Shown: positions 1 through 8,798 of the stretch, piece by piece
Position numbering within the stretch: position 1 is the first letter of the stretch
Layout of the letters: every line of letters starts with the position of its first letter
Source: Bacteroidota bacterium
GTDB lineage: Bacteria; Bacteroidota; Bacteroidia; Bacteroidales; UBA4417
Length of the DNA stretch: 34,353 bases
Assembly: GCA_022711175.1 (NCBI GenBank)
Contig: JAKLFM010000034.1
Coordinates: forward strand, 1-34,353
Direction: 5' to 3'
Position numbers and translations under genes: made by a program
The notes under the pieces: model-generated
Databases searched by the model: none
What the model saw: only the letters and a program-made list of their open reading frames with translations
Told to the model about the DNA's origin: nothing

Positions 1-23
1 TCTTTTCTGAACTGAATTGCGCA

Positions 24-932
24 ATGCCTATGATCACTTACAATCCTGCCGAAATGACGTCGCTGCAGTTGCAGAAACTGCTGCAGGGAACCGTGATGCC
101 CAGGCCAATTGCACTTTCAAGTACTATTGATAAAGAAGGTCGCCCTAATTTGTCGCCTTTTAGTTATTTCAATGTATTTGGAAGCAACCCCGGAATACTT
201 GTTTTTTCGCCCATAAGGCGTCACGACCACTCTTTAAAGGACACATGCCTGAATGTTCAGGATGTGCCTGAGGTTGTAATCAATGTTGTGACTTCAGGTA
301 TGGTGGAGCAGGCCAATATTGCCGGTTTTGAGTTCTCACATGGTACAAATGAGTTTTTAAAATCGGGTTTAACGCCTGTCAATTCTCAAATTGTAAAACC
401 TTTCAGGGTTATGGAATCGCCTGTTCATTTTGAGTGTGCTGTAAAGCAGGTTATTGAAACCGGGAAGCATAGCGGTGCAGGCAGTCTGGTAATTTGTGAG
501 ATACTTCTGGTTCATATAAGTACCGATAGGCTTGACGGGCACGGCCATCCTGATGTTGATAAACTTGACCTGGTTGGACGCTTGGCCGGAGATGATTATA
601 TCAGAGTTTCCGGTAAAGCAATAATCAAAGTGGGCAGGCATCAGTTGAAAGAATGCATCGGCGTTGACGCATTGCCCGAAGAGGTTCGTATGAGCCGCAT
701 ATTGACAGGCAACGACCTTGGCCGGTTAGGCGCCTGCGAAAATTTGCCTTCGGCTCCCGAAGTTCTCGAAATGATGAAATCAGAACTGCTTTCAAAATGG
801 CTGTCGCAGGCTGGCGGAAACAGGGAAATATTTCTTGAGCGTGCCCATGCTGCTGCACGTGAGCTTATCAGCCGAAAAAATACAACCGAAGCACTTACGC
901 TTTTGCTGGCAGCCAGCAGGATCATAGTCTGA
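24..932 (+). CDS. Flavin reductase-like (FMN-binding split-barrel) protein
   Basis: A cytoplasmic protein of 302 residues with no signal peptide. The first ~190 residues match the flavin reductase-like domain (DIM6/NTAB type). This includes the R27-P28-I29 segment that follows the first helix and the N42-L-S-P-F-S-Y-F-N50 flavin-binding stretch. Members bind FMN and act as NAD(P)H:flavin oxidoreductases or related enzymes; the substrate here cannot be told. Residues ~205-302 form a mostly helical C-terminal extension that I do not recognise. The start is ATG at 24; ATG at 30 (MITYNP) is equally possible. Upstream sequence is cut by the window edge. The glycosyltransferase gene follows after 20 bases on the same strand, so co-transcription is likely. 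Confidence 0.8.
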   Translation: MPMITYNPAEMTSLQLQKLLQGTVMPRPIALSSTIDKEGRPNLSPFSYFNVFGSNPGILVFSPIRRHDHSLKDTCLNVQDVPEVVINVVTSGMVEQANIAGFEFSHGTNEFLKSGLTPVNSQIVKPFRVMESPVHFECAVKQVIETGKHSGAGSLVICEILLVHISTDRLDGHGHPDVDKLDLVGRLAGDDYIRVSGKAIIKVGRHQLKECIGVDALPEEVRMSRILTGNDLGRLGACENLPSAPEVLEMMKSELLSKWLSQAGGNREIFLERAHAAARELISRKNTTEALTLLLAASRIIV

Positions 933-952
933 CAAATTAAAAACATCCCTTA

Positions 953-2179
953 TTGTTCGATCAAGCAGTATATATTGCACTCCCGGCAATGGATGAAATA
1001 GAGCGACTGCCTGCCTTTATGACGGCGCTTATGCAGCAGACAGTCACTAATTTCAGGCTGGTGGTATGCATTAACCAACCCGACGAATGGTGGGGCGTTG
1101 ATGATAAAATACATGTATGTCATAGCAATCAGCAGACTATCAGATACTTGCGTGATTTAAACGACAGCCGTATCAACATCATTGATCGCTCATCAAAAGG
1201 TTGCGGATGGAAAGGTAAAAACCATGGAATCGGGTGGGCGCGAAAAGTGTTGATGGACAACATTGCCGACATTTCCGAGCCCGATGACCTGATGGTGAGC
1301 CTTGATGCTGATACGCTTTTCGGGCCGCAATACCTTGAAAGCCTCTTACTAAACATGCGTGAATGCCCGTCATCCATTGCTGTCTCGGTGCCATACTACC
1401 ATAATCTTACCGGAGGTGAGGAACTTGACCGGGCCATACTCAGGTACGAGATATACATGAGATCGTATGCTGTGAACTTATGGCGAATCGGCAGTCCATA
1501 CAGCCTCACCGCGCTCGGTTCAGCCATTGCTTTGCCGGTTAAGTCGTACAGGAAAATAGGGGGGATGACTCCCAAGCTCAGCGGCGAGGACTTTTATTTC
1601 CTTCAGAAACTCACGAAAACAGGCATAGTAGTGCACTGGAACAGCGAAAAGGTGTTTCCGGCAGCCCGCCTCAGCAATCGCGTATATTTCGGCACCGGGC
1701 CGGCGCTCATCAGAGGTGTGAAAGGCGATTGGGAAAGTTACCCTGTTTATAAAATGAATTGGTTCAATGATATAGCTGAAACCTACAAATGTTTTGAACC
1801 GCTCTTTACTGAGAATGTGGCCACGCCTCTTGATGATTTCCTGGTGGAAACCTTTGGGAAATTGCCGTGGGAAGCATTGAGGGTAAATTTCAGGACGAAA
1901 AAGCATTTTGTAAGAGCCTGCCACGAAAAAATTGACGGATTGAGGTTACTGCAATATCTGAAAGCAAGGCAACTGGCTGAAAAAAATGAGTCTGAGAAGA
2001 ATCTTATTGAGCTAATCCAACAAGATGATTTTCAGCAGAATGTATCGCCCGGTCTTGATCTGTCGGGTTTCAGTTTCTCAAATTCACCCATCGAAATGCT
2101 CGACAGGATTCGCAATTACCTTGAAGTAGTTGAAATGAGCTACCGGAAACGCCATTTCGAAAATTGCAGGCTATTGTAA
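953..2179 (+). CDS. Glycosyltransferase, family 2 (GT-A fold)
   Basis: A soluble protein of 408 residues without membrane segments. It opens directly with the first beta strand of a GT-A nucleotide-sugar fold (VYIALPAMDE). It carries a metal-binding D118-A-D120 motif in the context SLDADT, then a GEDFYF segment resembling the acceptor-side ED motif of GT2 enzymes. Sugar and acceptor are unknown. The start is taken as TTG at 953: an in-frame stop lies at 938-940 and the next ATG (989) would remove the first beta strand. Residues ~300-408 are an uncharacterised helical tail. No other glycan genes sit beside it; miaA follows after 35 bases, so it may simply be carried in a housekeeping transcript. 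Confidence 0.72.
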   Translation: MFDQAVYIALPAMDEIERLPAFMTALMQQTVTNFRLVVCINQPDEWWGVDDKIHVCHSNQQTIRYLRDLNDSRINIIDRSSKGCGWKGKNHGIGWARKVLMDNIADISEPDDLMVSLDADTLFGPQYLESLLLNMRECPSSIAVSVPYYHNLTGGEELDRAILRYEIYMRSYAVNLWRIGSPYSLTALGSAIALPVKSYRKIGGMTPKLSGEDFYFLQKLTKTGIVVHWNSEKVFPAARLSNRVYFGTGPALIRGVKGDWESYPVYKMNWFNDIAETYKCFEPLFTENVATPLDDFLVETFGKLPWEALRVNFRTKKHFVRACHEKIDGLRLLQYLKARQLAEKNESEKNLIELIQQDDFQQNVSPGLDLSGFSFSNSPIEMLDRIRNYLEVVEMSYRKRHFENCRLL

Positions 2180-2214
2180 ACCATACAGCTGCAAACATTG
2201 ATTCTCGTTGGATT

Positions 2215-3138
2215 ATGACTGGATTACTGACAATATTGGGACCTACGGCATCGGGCAAAACAAAACTTGCCGCGAATGTAGCTTACCGTGTTGGTGGCGA
2301 GGTAATCAGCGCCGATTCGCGGCAGGTATTCAGATACATGGATATCGGTACCGGCAAGGATCGCGATGATTATATTGTTGATAATGTGGATGTTCCGGTT
2401 CACCTGGTGGATATGGCCGAACCAGGCACCGAGTTTTCGGTTTTTAATTTTATCACCGCTTATAATGCTGCATATTTAAAAATTGCAGCCCAGGGCAAAA
2501 CCGCTGTCTTGTGCGGCGGTACAGGTCTCTACCTCGATGCCGTACTTCGTAATTACCAGCTGACCGAAGTCCCTGTTAACGCTGAACTCAGAGAAACCTG
2601 GGCCGATAGGGATGATAAAGAACTAACTGCGATGCTGTGCGCATATAAACCACTGCATAATATAACCGATACGGTTTCGCGTGAACGTCTGCTCAGGGCG
2701 CTTGAAATTGAATATTTTAAAACTGAAAATCAGGTGCAACCTTTGAGCCATGATTTTTCCAAAACGCCCGTATTTGGCGTTCGTTTTGAGCGTTTAACTG
2801 AAAGAGAGCGCATCACACTTCGCTTAAAATCGAGGCTTGACGCGGGAATGATTGACGAAGTCGAGGCATTGATCAACCGTGGCATCGTTCCTCAAAGACT
2901 AAAGCAATACGGTCTTGAATACAAATATGTGACTCAGTACATCACGGGAGAAATTGACTATCAAATGATGTTCAGGCTGCTCAATACAGCCATTCATCAA
3001 TTTGCAAAAAGGCAAATGACCTGGTTTCGGCGTATGGAACGCAACGGTGTAAGAATTATCTGGCTCAGAGGTGAAGACGGATGGATGAAAAATACAGAAA
3101 CTATATTACAATGTGTCGATCAGGCGATAAATTATTAA
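2215..3138 (+). CDS. miaA: tRNA dimethylallyltransferase
   Basis: MiaA transfers the dimethylallyl group of DMAPP to N6 of A37 in tRNAs that read codons starting with U. The 307-residue product has the P-loop G9-PTASGK-T16, the ISADSRQ and DIGTGK motifs that bind the tRNA and the pyrophosphate, and the GGTGLYL motif. Near the C-terminus, QFAKRQMTWFRR matches the family's usual ending. Length is normal for the family (about 300). The open frame extends upstream to a TTG at 2164 that overlaps the preceding gene, but family N-termini begin just before the P-loop, so ATG at 2215 is preferred. A small lipoprotein gene follows after about 40 bases. Confidence 0.95.
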   Translation: MTGLLTILGPTASGKTKLAANVAYRVGGEVISADSRQVFRYMDIGTGKDRDDYIVDNVDVPVHLVDMAEPGTEFSVFNFITAYNAAYLKIAAQGKTAVLCGGTGLYLDAVLRNYQLTEVPVNAELRETWADRDDKELTAMLCAYKPLHNITDTVSRERLLRALEIEYFKTENQVQPLSHDFSKTPVFGVRFERLTERERITLRLKSRLDAGMIDEVEALINRGIVPQRLKQYGLEYKYVTQYITGEIDYQMMFRLLNTAIHQFAKRQMTWFRRMERNGVRIIWLRGEDGWMKNTETILQCVDQAINY

Positions 3139-3180
3139 TTTTGAACATTGAATACAATCCGATCCAAAACTCCGCCACCT

Positions 3181-3882
3181 ATGAAATACTTTATCCCGGC
3201 ATTAATCTGCACCATGTTCCTGAGCTTGTTTATCATCACAGGTTGTGATGAAGAGATCGATACGGCGCCGGTAATTATGGATATCGGTTTAAATCCTGAT
3301 ACTGTGCGTGTTGGTGAAATCACGCAGGTAGTCGTACAAGCTTCGGATGCTGATGGCGACCAGATAATCTACACCTATTCAGTGAATGGCGGGTTAATAA
3401 CAGGTTATGGCGACACAGTTCAGTGGAAAGCTCCCGAAGAGTTTGGCGTTTATTCGTTAAAACTGATGGTTACCGATGGGAGCGGGAATACTACCACCGA
3501 CAGTACACAGCTCGTTGTTTTACCTCCGCTAAACCAAACCCGTATACAAGGGGTTGCAGCTTTTAGCAGCTCTATCGGCCTGGATCTAGCGGGTACATCA
3601 GCCAGGCTTTTTACATCGTACGACGACTGGAACCAGGGTAAATATGCATTTACCAGTCCTGTAAGCGGTTTTGGACCTATTGTTGAATTTGCCTTTAGCG
3701 AGCTTTTGCCCGGAACATATTTGCTTGATATCTGGAAAGATAACGATAACAGCAGTACTCGCAACACCGGCGATTACTATGGCTGGTATGGCTCGGGCAT
3801 ACCTGAGAATCCTACATTGTACCAGATCGAAATTCCTATCGACTCCACCTATACGTTTAATATTCAGATGTATAAGCTATAG
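3181..3882 (+). CDS. Predicted lipoprotein with Ig/PKD-like domain
   Basis: The 233-residue product has a lipoprotein signal peptide with hydrophobic residues 5-20 and lipobox I-T-G-C22, so it should be membrane-anchored, probably in the outer membrane. Residues ~30-120 look like a cadherin/PKD-type beta sandwich: Asp- and Gly-rich, with DADGDQIIYTYSVNGG followed by a VTDGSGN turn. The second half contains a DNDNSSTRNTGDYYGWY segment typical of small beta-sheet surface domains. The frame extends upstream to TTG 3148, but ATG 3181 starts the signal peptide. No specific function is recognised. It ends 42 bases from the convergent pcm gene. I see no clear terminator between them. Confidence 0.7.
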   Translation: MKYFIPALICTMFLSLFIITGCDEEIDTAPVIMDIGLNPDTVRVGEITQVVVQASDADGDQIIYTYSVNGGLITGYGDTVQWKAPEEFGVYSLKLMVTDGSGNTTTDSTQLVVLPPLNQTRIQGVAAFSSSIGLDLAGTSARLFTSYDDWNQGKYAFTSPVSGFGPIVEFAFSELLPGTYLLDIWKDNDNSSTRNTGDYYGWYGSGIPENPTLYQIEIPIDSTYTFNIQMYKL

Positions 3883-3924
3883 AGTAGGGAGGAAGAAGAA
3901 TTTCAGTGATCAGAATTCGGCCCG

Positions 3925-4590
3925 TCAGATATCACGAGCTTTTTCGCCAAGCATAGGTACAAACCTGAAGGTGCCATGGGTTTCGCTCGTTGTTTCGTTA
4001 TCCGATATCTTGATGATCCTTTTCATCACTTGTATATCGCCCGCACCAACAGGAATAACCATTATGCCACCCGGTTTTAACTGGTTTATCAATGCTTCGG
4101 GGATGCCGGGAGCAGCAGCGGTGATCAGAATCCGGTCAAAAGGTGCATGGGCTTTGAGCCCAAGATAACCATCGCCAAAATAGGTATTCACCCGGTAATT
4201 GAGTTCTTTGAGCAACGCTTTGGTTTTATCAAAAAGCAATTTCTGCCGCTCGATGGTATATACTTTCAAACCCATTACAGCCAGGATACATGCCTGGTAG
4301 CCCGATCCTGTGCCAATTTCGAGTATTTTCATGCCTCGGCCAGGGTTGAGGAGCTGTGTTTGAAAGGCAACAGTATATGGTTGCGAAATAGTTTGGCCGG
4401 AGCCAATAGGAAAGGCTTTATCCTCGTATGCGAACTCCAGAAACGATGAATCGAAAAAAAAGTGGCGCGGAACATGGTTTAGTGCAGCAAGTACTGTTTC
4501 ATCCACTATTCCCTTTTGCCGAAGCGATTCTACGAGCTTACGGCGCATGCCCTGGTGACGGTACGAGTCGGTGATTTGATTTGCCGGCAT
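3925..4590 (-). CDS. pcm: Protein-L-isoaspartate O-methyltransferase
   Basis: This cytoplasmic repair enzyme methylates isoaspartyl residues in aged proteins using S-adenosylmethionine. The 221-residue product has the PCMT signature G63-SGQTISQP near the active site, and SAM-binding motif I at E91-IGTGSGYQ, followed by the usual VYTIER strand. AAAPGIPEALINQLKPGG is the typical C-terminal half. Length is normal for the family. The gene is transcribed away from rho. A poor promoter match (TCTCTTTG on the minus strand, about 4596-4603) lies close to its start. Confidence 0.95.
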   Translation of the reverse strand: MPANQITDSYRHQGMRRKLVESLRQKGIVDETVLAALNHVPRHFFFDSSFLEFAYEDKAFPIGSGQTISQPYTVAFQTQLLNPGRGMKILEIGTGSGYQACILAVMGLKVYTIERQKLLFDKTKALLKELNYRVNTYFGDGYLGLKAHAPFDRILITAAAPGIPEALINQLKPGGIMVIPVGAGDIQVMKRIIKISDNETTSETHGTFRFVPMLGEKARDI

Positions 4591-4946
4591 TGTTTAACAA
4601 AGAGAGAGTTTGAAGCGGCGAAATTAATCATTCCACGTTAGCTTGCAAACGCGATTTTACTTCGCAGAAAAAGAGTAAATTATGGCCGGAAGTTTCTTAA
4701 AGCAAATAATATCAGAACGTTAGAACAGCAGTTATCAGAAAAAAGTGCAGATATTCGAAATTCTTGTAATGTTGTTGACCGGCATATAAAAAGAACTATA
4801 TTTGCATTGTTTTTCCAATAGTTTATTTTTCTGTCACTTTTGCGGTTCAGCCGTTTTTCCGTCAGAATACCACTCACTTCTTAAGATTAATTACCCGTTT
4901 GCCTTAGCAACAAAACCAAATTTCGTTACTTAATTACCATACCCAG
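4591..4946. other. Divergent pcm/rho intergenic region
   Basis: These 356 bases contain no gene that I can support. They hold the rho promoter (4774-4804) and a leader of about 135 bases that is pyrimidine-rich between about 4805 and 4900. A short minus-strand frame (4680-4877) lies here but has no recognisable features. Confidence 0.6.
4774..4804 (+). promoter_or_regulatory. Bacteroidota-type promoter for rho
   Basis: The -33 element GTTG (4774-4777) is followed by a 19-base spacer and a perfect -7 element, TATATTTG (4797-4804). Transcription would begin near 4811, leaving an untranslated leader of about 135 bases before rho. Confidence 0.65.
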
Positions 4947-6938
4947 ATGTACGATAAAATGGAGCTCGAAGAAAAGCTGCTTCCCGAATTGCGTGAAATA
5001 GCCAAAAAGCTCAACATTCGCAAAAGCGATACCCTAAAAAAACAGGAACTTGTTTACCAGATTCTCGACCACCAGGCTGCAAATCCAACTCCTGATATTC
5101 TTGAAGCCGAGAAAAAAGCCCAGGAAGACCGCAAACAAGGTCATCGCAAACGCATCCATTTCGATCCTTCAGCGCAAAACCGCAAATTAGCTTCATCCGA
5201 GGGGCAGCCTGAAGCATTCACTCCTAAACCAAAGCCGAAAGAAAAATTCAAAAAGCCTGATCTCTTCAAACCCCGAGATCCGTCAGCACCGCAACTCGAC
5301 TTTACTACCGGTGAAATGCCTTTTGAAGTTGAGAAGAGGGCTGAAATCGAAGAAAAAAAGATGCTTCCTGAAATCGAACCTCAGGTTCCCGCTCAATCTC
5401 AACAAGTACCGGCTGACCGTGAATTACCCTCAGTACCAGCCTCAGAATCATTGCCGCCTGCTGATCAGCCACAGGAGAATCCCCGTTCCCAGCCTCAACG
5501 TCAGAATCCCGGCAGGGAAGAAAGGCAGCCGTACCAGTTTAATCGCCGGCGCGATCGCAACCGCATCAACGATGCATCACCAGTACATGTTCGTGATGAA
5601 GAAGCATTGTTGCTGGGCAGCAGCCTGCCCGATGAGGATGAGTTCCTGCCGACTATTGATTTTAGTGATCATACTCCCGAAGTAGTACCTGCCCCGATAA
5701 TGGAACAGGATTCGGCTGTTGAAACCCAGCCCGACCAGCCCAGGATTGCTGACCCGATGCGCGACCAGCGTTTCAATAAAAACGACCGGCCCAAACCGCG
5801 CGAAGAATATCTTTGGGAATTCGAAGGCATTGTAGCCTGCGAAGGCGTGCTTGAACTCATGCCTGATGGATATGGATTTCTGAGGTCAAGCGACTATAAC
5901 TACCTTAACTCTCCCGACGATGTTTATGTTTCACAATCGCAAATTAAACTCTTTGGATTAAAAACCGGTGACACAGTAAAGGGAACCATCAGGCCGCCAA
6001 AAGACGGAGAAAAGTATTTCCCGCTGGTTAAGGTAGATTATATTAATGGCCGCACACCTGAAGAAATCCGCGACCGTATTCCTTTTGATTACCTCACGCC
6101 ACTCTTTCCCGAGAAAAAGTTTAAACTCACCGGACATGTTGGCGGTACGCTCAGCACGCGCATTATGGATCTTTTCTGCCCTATTGGTAAAGGCCAGCGC
6201 GGCTTAATTGTATCACAGCCAAAAACCGGTAAAACAGTATTGCTCAAGGAAATTGCCAATGCTATTGCTGCCAACCACCCCGAAGTTTACCTCATTGTTT
6301 TGCTGATTGATGAACGTCCTGAAGAGGTTACTGACATGGCCCGCAGTGTAAAAGCCGAGGTTATTTCATCAACATTCGACGAACCGGCCGAAAGGCATGT
6401 AAGAATAGCCAACCTGGTACTCGAAAAAGCCAAACGGCTTACCGAAAGTGGCCATGATGTGGTTATACTGCTCGATTCCATAACACGTCTGGCACGAGCT
6501 TACAATACAGTTGCCCCCGCATCAGGTAAGGTATTGTCGGGTGGTGTTGAAGCCAATGCACTGCAAAAACCCAAACGGTTCTTCGGTGCTGCGCGTCAGA
6601 TTGAGAACGGAGGCTCTCTTACTATCATTGCAACAGCCCTTATCGAAACAGGTTCAAGGATGGACGAAGTGATTTTTGAAGAATTCAAAGGCACAGGCAA
6701 TATGGAGCTTCAACTCGACCGTAAACTTTCGAACAAGCGCATTTTCCCTGCTATCGATATTGTTTCGTCGAGTACGCGCCGCGACGACCTTCTGCTTGAC
6801 AAAGAAACCTTGCAGCGTGTTTGGATACTGCGCAATCACCTGGCCGACATGACCTCGCTGGAAGCCATGGAATTTCTTCGCGATAAAATGAAATACACCC
6901 AGACCAATGAGGAGTTTCTTATTTCGATGAATAGCTAA
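4947..6938 (+). CDS. rho: Transcription termination factor Rho with long disordered insert
   Basis: Rho is the hexameric RNA helicase that ends transcription at C-rich rut sites. The 663-residue product begins with a Rho N-terminal helical domain (residues ~4-45). It continues with a low-complexity insert rich in Pro, Gln, Arg and Glu (~46-285), then the RNA-binding cold-shock fold ([13 protein letters not shown], ~297-310) and the RecA-like ATPase. The Walker A motif is QPKTGKT with K429, followed by [22 protein letters not shown] and [20 protein letters not shown] (Q- and R-loop regions). Escherichia coli Rho is about 420 residues; the extra length is the insert, which is known from Bacteroidota Rho proteins. 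The gene is preceded by its own promoter and followed by a strong hairpin. Confidence 0.97.
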   Translation: MYDKMELEEKLLPELREIAKKLNIRKSDTLKKQELVYQILDHQAANPTPDILEAEKKAQEDRKQGHRKRIHFDPSAQNRKLASSEGQPEAFTPKPKPKEKFKKPDLFKPRDPSAPQLDFTTGEMPFEVEKRAEIEEKKMLPEIEPQVPAQSQQVPADRELPSVPASESLPPADQPQENPRSQPQRQNPGREERQPYQFNRRRDRNRINDASPVHVRDEEALLLGSSLPDEDEFLPTIDFSDHTPEVVPAPIMEQDSAVETQPDQPRIADPMRDQRFNKNDRPKPREEYLWEFEGIVACEGVLELMPDGYGFLRSSDYNYLNSPDDVYVSQSQIKLFGLKTGDTVKGTIRPPKDGEKYFPLVKVDYINGRTPEEIRDRIPFDYLTPLFPEKKFKLTGHVGGTLSTRIMDLFCPIGKGQRGLIVSQPKTGKTVLLKEIANAIAANHPEVYLIVLLIDERPEEVTDMARSVKAEVISSTFDEPAERHVRIANLVLEKAKRLTESGHDVVILLDSITRLARAYNTVAPASGKVLSGGVEANALQKPKRFFGAARQIENGGSLTIIATALIETGSRMDEVIFEEFKGTGNMELQLDRKLSNKRIFPAIDIVSSSTRRDDLLLDKETLQRVWILRNHLADMTSLEAMEFLRDKMKYTQTNEEFLISMNS

Positions 6939-6960
6939 CAACTACAGATAAATTGTTATG

Positions 6961-6996
6961 AAAAAAGGAGGAAAGTCTGAACTATCCTCCTTTTTT
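6961..6996. terminator. Bidirectional intrinsic terminator
   Basis: A perfect 12-bp stem pairs 6961-6972 with 6985-6996: six A then GGAGGA, and TCCTCC then six T. The 12-base loop can itself form a short AGT/ACT stem. The A-run on one side and T-run on the other allow it to stop both rho (plus strand) and the Spy-like gene that ends at 7001 on the minus strand. Confidence 0.9.
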
Positions 6997-7000
6997 GTTT

Positions 7001-7504
7001 CTAATCAACAGGATTTCGGAATTGCCTGCCCTGGCCTGCACGTGGCATCTTGCCGGGCGCCGGTTTATCGCGCAACTTGTCGAGGAGCATCTTTTGAAAA
7101 TCACGCTCGGAATCATACAGCTTTAATATCTTTTTTGGTGGCAGCACCTGCTTGAATTTGACATGATATTCCTTACGCAAATCGAGTAAACGCTGGGCTT
7201 CAATAATCTGGTTATCGGCAAGTTCCAAAGCTTCTTTATCTGAAAGTCCCTCAGTGTCCTGTTTCAGATTTTGTCTGTTCATCCGGTACTGTTTCACAAT
7301 ATCCTGCCGTTTTTGTTCATACTGATCATACACCGGCCAAAACACTTTAGCTTCGTCAGGAGTAAGGTTTAAGTTATTGGTAATGAAAGCGATGCGTTGA
7401 GCTTTCATCTTATCGCGGTTGGGATTGCCCGAACCCGGCTGAGCCATCGCAGGAAGTGTTAGAAACAGTGTGACGCACACCAGGCATGTTATTATACTTT
7501 TCAT
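7001..7504 (-). CDS. Spy/CpxP-like periplasmic protein
   Basis: A 167-residue exported protein with a signal peptide (residues 1-22, ending AMAQ). The mature part is almost wholly helical and charged. LNLTPDEAKVFWPVYDQY resembles the LTxxQ-type motif of Spy/CpxP and related Bacteroidota proteins; a QRLLDLRKEYHVKFKQVLPP segment follows, then a basic Gly/Pro-rich tail. Spy and CpxP act as periplasmic chaperones or stress sensors; that role here is inferred. It is the last gene of a three-gene minus-strand set behind an ECF sigma factor and a membrane protein (28-base gap), which suggests it is an output of that sigma factor. Confidence 0.7.
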   Translation of the reverse strand: MKSIITCLVCVTLFLTLPAMAQPGSGNPNRDKMKAQRIAFITNNLNLTPDEAKVFWPVYDQYEQKRQDIVKQYRMNRQNLKQDTEGLSDKEALELADNQIIEAQRLLDLRKEYHVKFKQVLPPKKILKLYDSERDFQKMLLDKLRDKPAPGKMPRAGQGRQFRNPVD

Positions 7505-7532
7505 CGTTTTTAATTTTAATCGTCAGTTTGTA

Positions 7533-8087
7533 CTAAAGTTCAGCAAGCAACTCGGGTTCAATTTCGTTTTGATTCAGGTAATCAATGATCTCGCTTTGGC
7601 TGAGTGTTGTATCGTTGCCCGAAGTTTGGCCAAGTGTAGTTCCAAGGTCGTACTCCGAATTTTCAATTTCTTCAGCAACATCTGCTTCTTCGAATGCAAT
7701 GACTTCGTGTGCGTAGGATGCATCGTATTCATAAACTCCGGTTGAAGAAGTTGTATCAGTTGTAGCTACCGCATTTTCCTTTTTTTGAATAGGAAGCAGA
7801 ATACTAGTCACAATTAGTATTGCTGCAACCAGCGAAACAGGGATGAGAACAGGCCTGGTTGTCCGGTATGTATTCGATATCCATGTAAATACCGGCCTTT
7901 TGTCATTCATGGCAATACGGTCCTGTATTCTCGATGGCAGTGTATCGAAATAGGAGGGAGGCGTTTTCAAACTTCCTGAAAGAGGAAATTTTTGCCTGAA
8001 AAGCGCTTCCTGTTCTTCAAAATCCTCCGGCGAAGCACTTTTTGCATCAAAATGGTCTCTCGTATTTTTCTGTTTGGTTTTCATCAT
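7533..8087 (-). CDS. Membrane anti-sigma-like protein
   Basis: The 184-residue protein has a cytoplasmic N-terminus (~1-78), one membrane helix (~79-100) and an acidic outer domain. The motif PPSYFDTLPSRIQDRI (residues ~43-58) and the C-terminal IIDYLNQNEIEPELLAEL are patterns I associate with small proteins encoded next to ECF sigma factors in Bacteroidota. There is no zinc HxxxCxxC anti-sigma motif. An anti-sigma or sigma-modulating role is inferred from topology and position, between the sigma gene (32 bases upstream) and the Spy-like gene. The coding start could be either of the first two Met codons. Confidence 0.6.
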   Translation of the reverse strand: MMKTKQKNTRDHFDAKSASPEDFEEQEALFRQKFPLSGSLKTPPSYFDTLPSRIQDRIAMNDKRPVFTWISNTYRTTRPVLIPVSLVAAILIVTSILLPIQKKENAVATTDTTSSTGVYEYDASYAHEVIAFEEADVAEEIENSEYDLGTTLGQTSGNDTTLSQSEIIDYLNQNEIEPELLAEL

Positions 8088-8119
8088 CTAATTGTTTGAC
8101 TGCCTTCATGCTGATACGT

Positions 8120-8668
8120 TTAATTGCCCAGTAAAGTTTCTTCAACTTTTTTCATTGCGAAATGGTAAGATGCCTTGAGTGCGCCAACCGAAGTGCCCAA
8201 TACCTCTGACATTTGCTCGTATGGCATCTCGTCATAGTATCTCAAATTAAAAACAATGCGCTGTTTTTCAGGAAGTTTTATGACAGCCTCGCGTAGTTTA
8301 CATTCCACTTCGTTCCCTTCAAAGAAATTATCGTCGTGAATTGCCTTTAACAACGAGGCTTCGGGGCTGGTGAGCGAAAGGAAGGTATGTAGTTTCAAGC
8401 TCTTCATGAAGCTGAGGGCTTCATTTACCGTGATGCGGTAAAGCCAGGTAAAAAACCTCGAATCTTCACGGAATTCGTCGAGGTTCTTCCATACCTTGAT
8501 AAAAATATTCTGGACAACATCATCAGCGTCATCGTGGTTTATCACAATTCGCCGGACAAAATAATAGACCTTTTCGCGGTATCTTGTCACCAGCAGGTTG
8601 AAGGCATAGTTCCGTGTCGCGCTGTTGCGGAACATTTGTATCAGCTCTTCATCCGTATATGAGGCCAT
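8120..8668 (-). CDS. RNA polymerase sigma factor, ECF subfamily
   Basis: The 182-residue product contains sigma region 2 (residues ~20-85, with the ADDVVQNIFIKVWKNL core-binding helix and FFTWLYRITVNEAL) and region 4 (~130-180, with LPEKQRIVFNLRYYDEMPYE and a helix-turn-helix ending SVGALKASYHFAMKKVEE). ECF factors lack regions 1 and 3, as here. It leads a set with an anti-sigma-like membrane protein and a Spy-like periplasmic protein, so it probably responds to envelope conditions. A direct repeat lies just upstream (8682-8754) and may be its own control site. Confidence 0.93.
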   Translation of the reverse strand: MASYTDEELIQMFRNSATRNYAFNLLVTRYREKVYYFVRRIVINHDDADDVVQNIFIKVWKNLDEFREDSRFFTWLYRITVNEALSFMKSLKLHTFLSLTSPEASLLKAIHDDNFFEGNEVECKLREAVIKLPEKQRIVFNLRYYDEMPYEQMSEVLGTSVGALKASYHFAMKKVEETLLGN

Positions 8669-8681
8669 GTTTTAAAATTGG

Positions 8682-8754
8682 AATGCCGGTGCAAAACATT
8701 TGACAGGATATGGCCTAAAAAGTTTAATGGAAGTTTGAAATGCCGGTACAAAAT
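8682..8754. repeat. Direct repeat upstream of the ECF sigma gene
   Basis: Two copies of the 16-base motif AATGCCGGTrCAAAAy lie at 8682-8697 and 8739-8754, 57 bases apart. They differ at two positions. They sit 14-86 bases upstream of the sigma-factor start on the minus strand, where they would read TTTTGyACCGGCATT. No TAnnTTTG housekeeping promoter is visible here, so they may be binding sites or alternative promoters. Confidence 0.6.
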
Positions 8755-8798
8755 CCTTTCATGATGACCTGTAAACAACTCAATGAAAATCGTTTAAG

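Noticed and set aside
1520..1924. Open frame of 134 codons on the minus strand inside the glycosyltransferase gene.
   Set aside because: Fully antisense to a GT-A enzyme with clear motifs; no independent support.
3671..4168. Open frame of 165 codons on the plus strand across the lipoprotein end and pcm.
   Set aside because: It overlaps two well-supported genes, its product has no family pattern, and it is explained as a shadow frame.
4843..4860. CGG-TTCAG-CCG followed by T-rich sequence in the rho leader, as an attenuator.
   Set aside because: The stem is only 3 bp and the T-run is interrupted; too weak to call.
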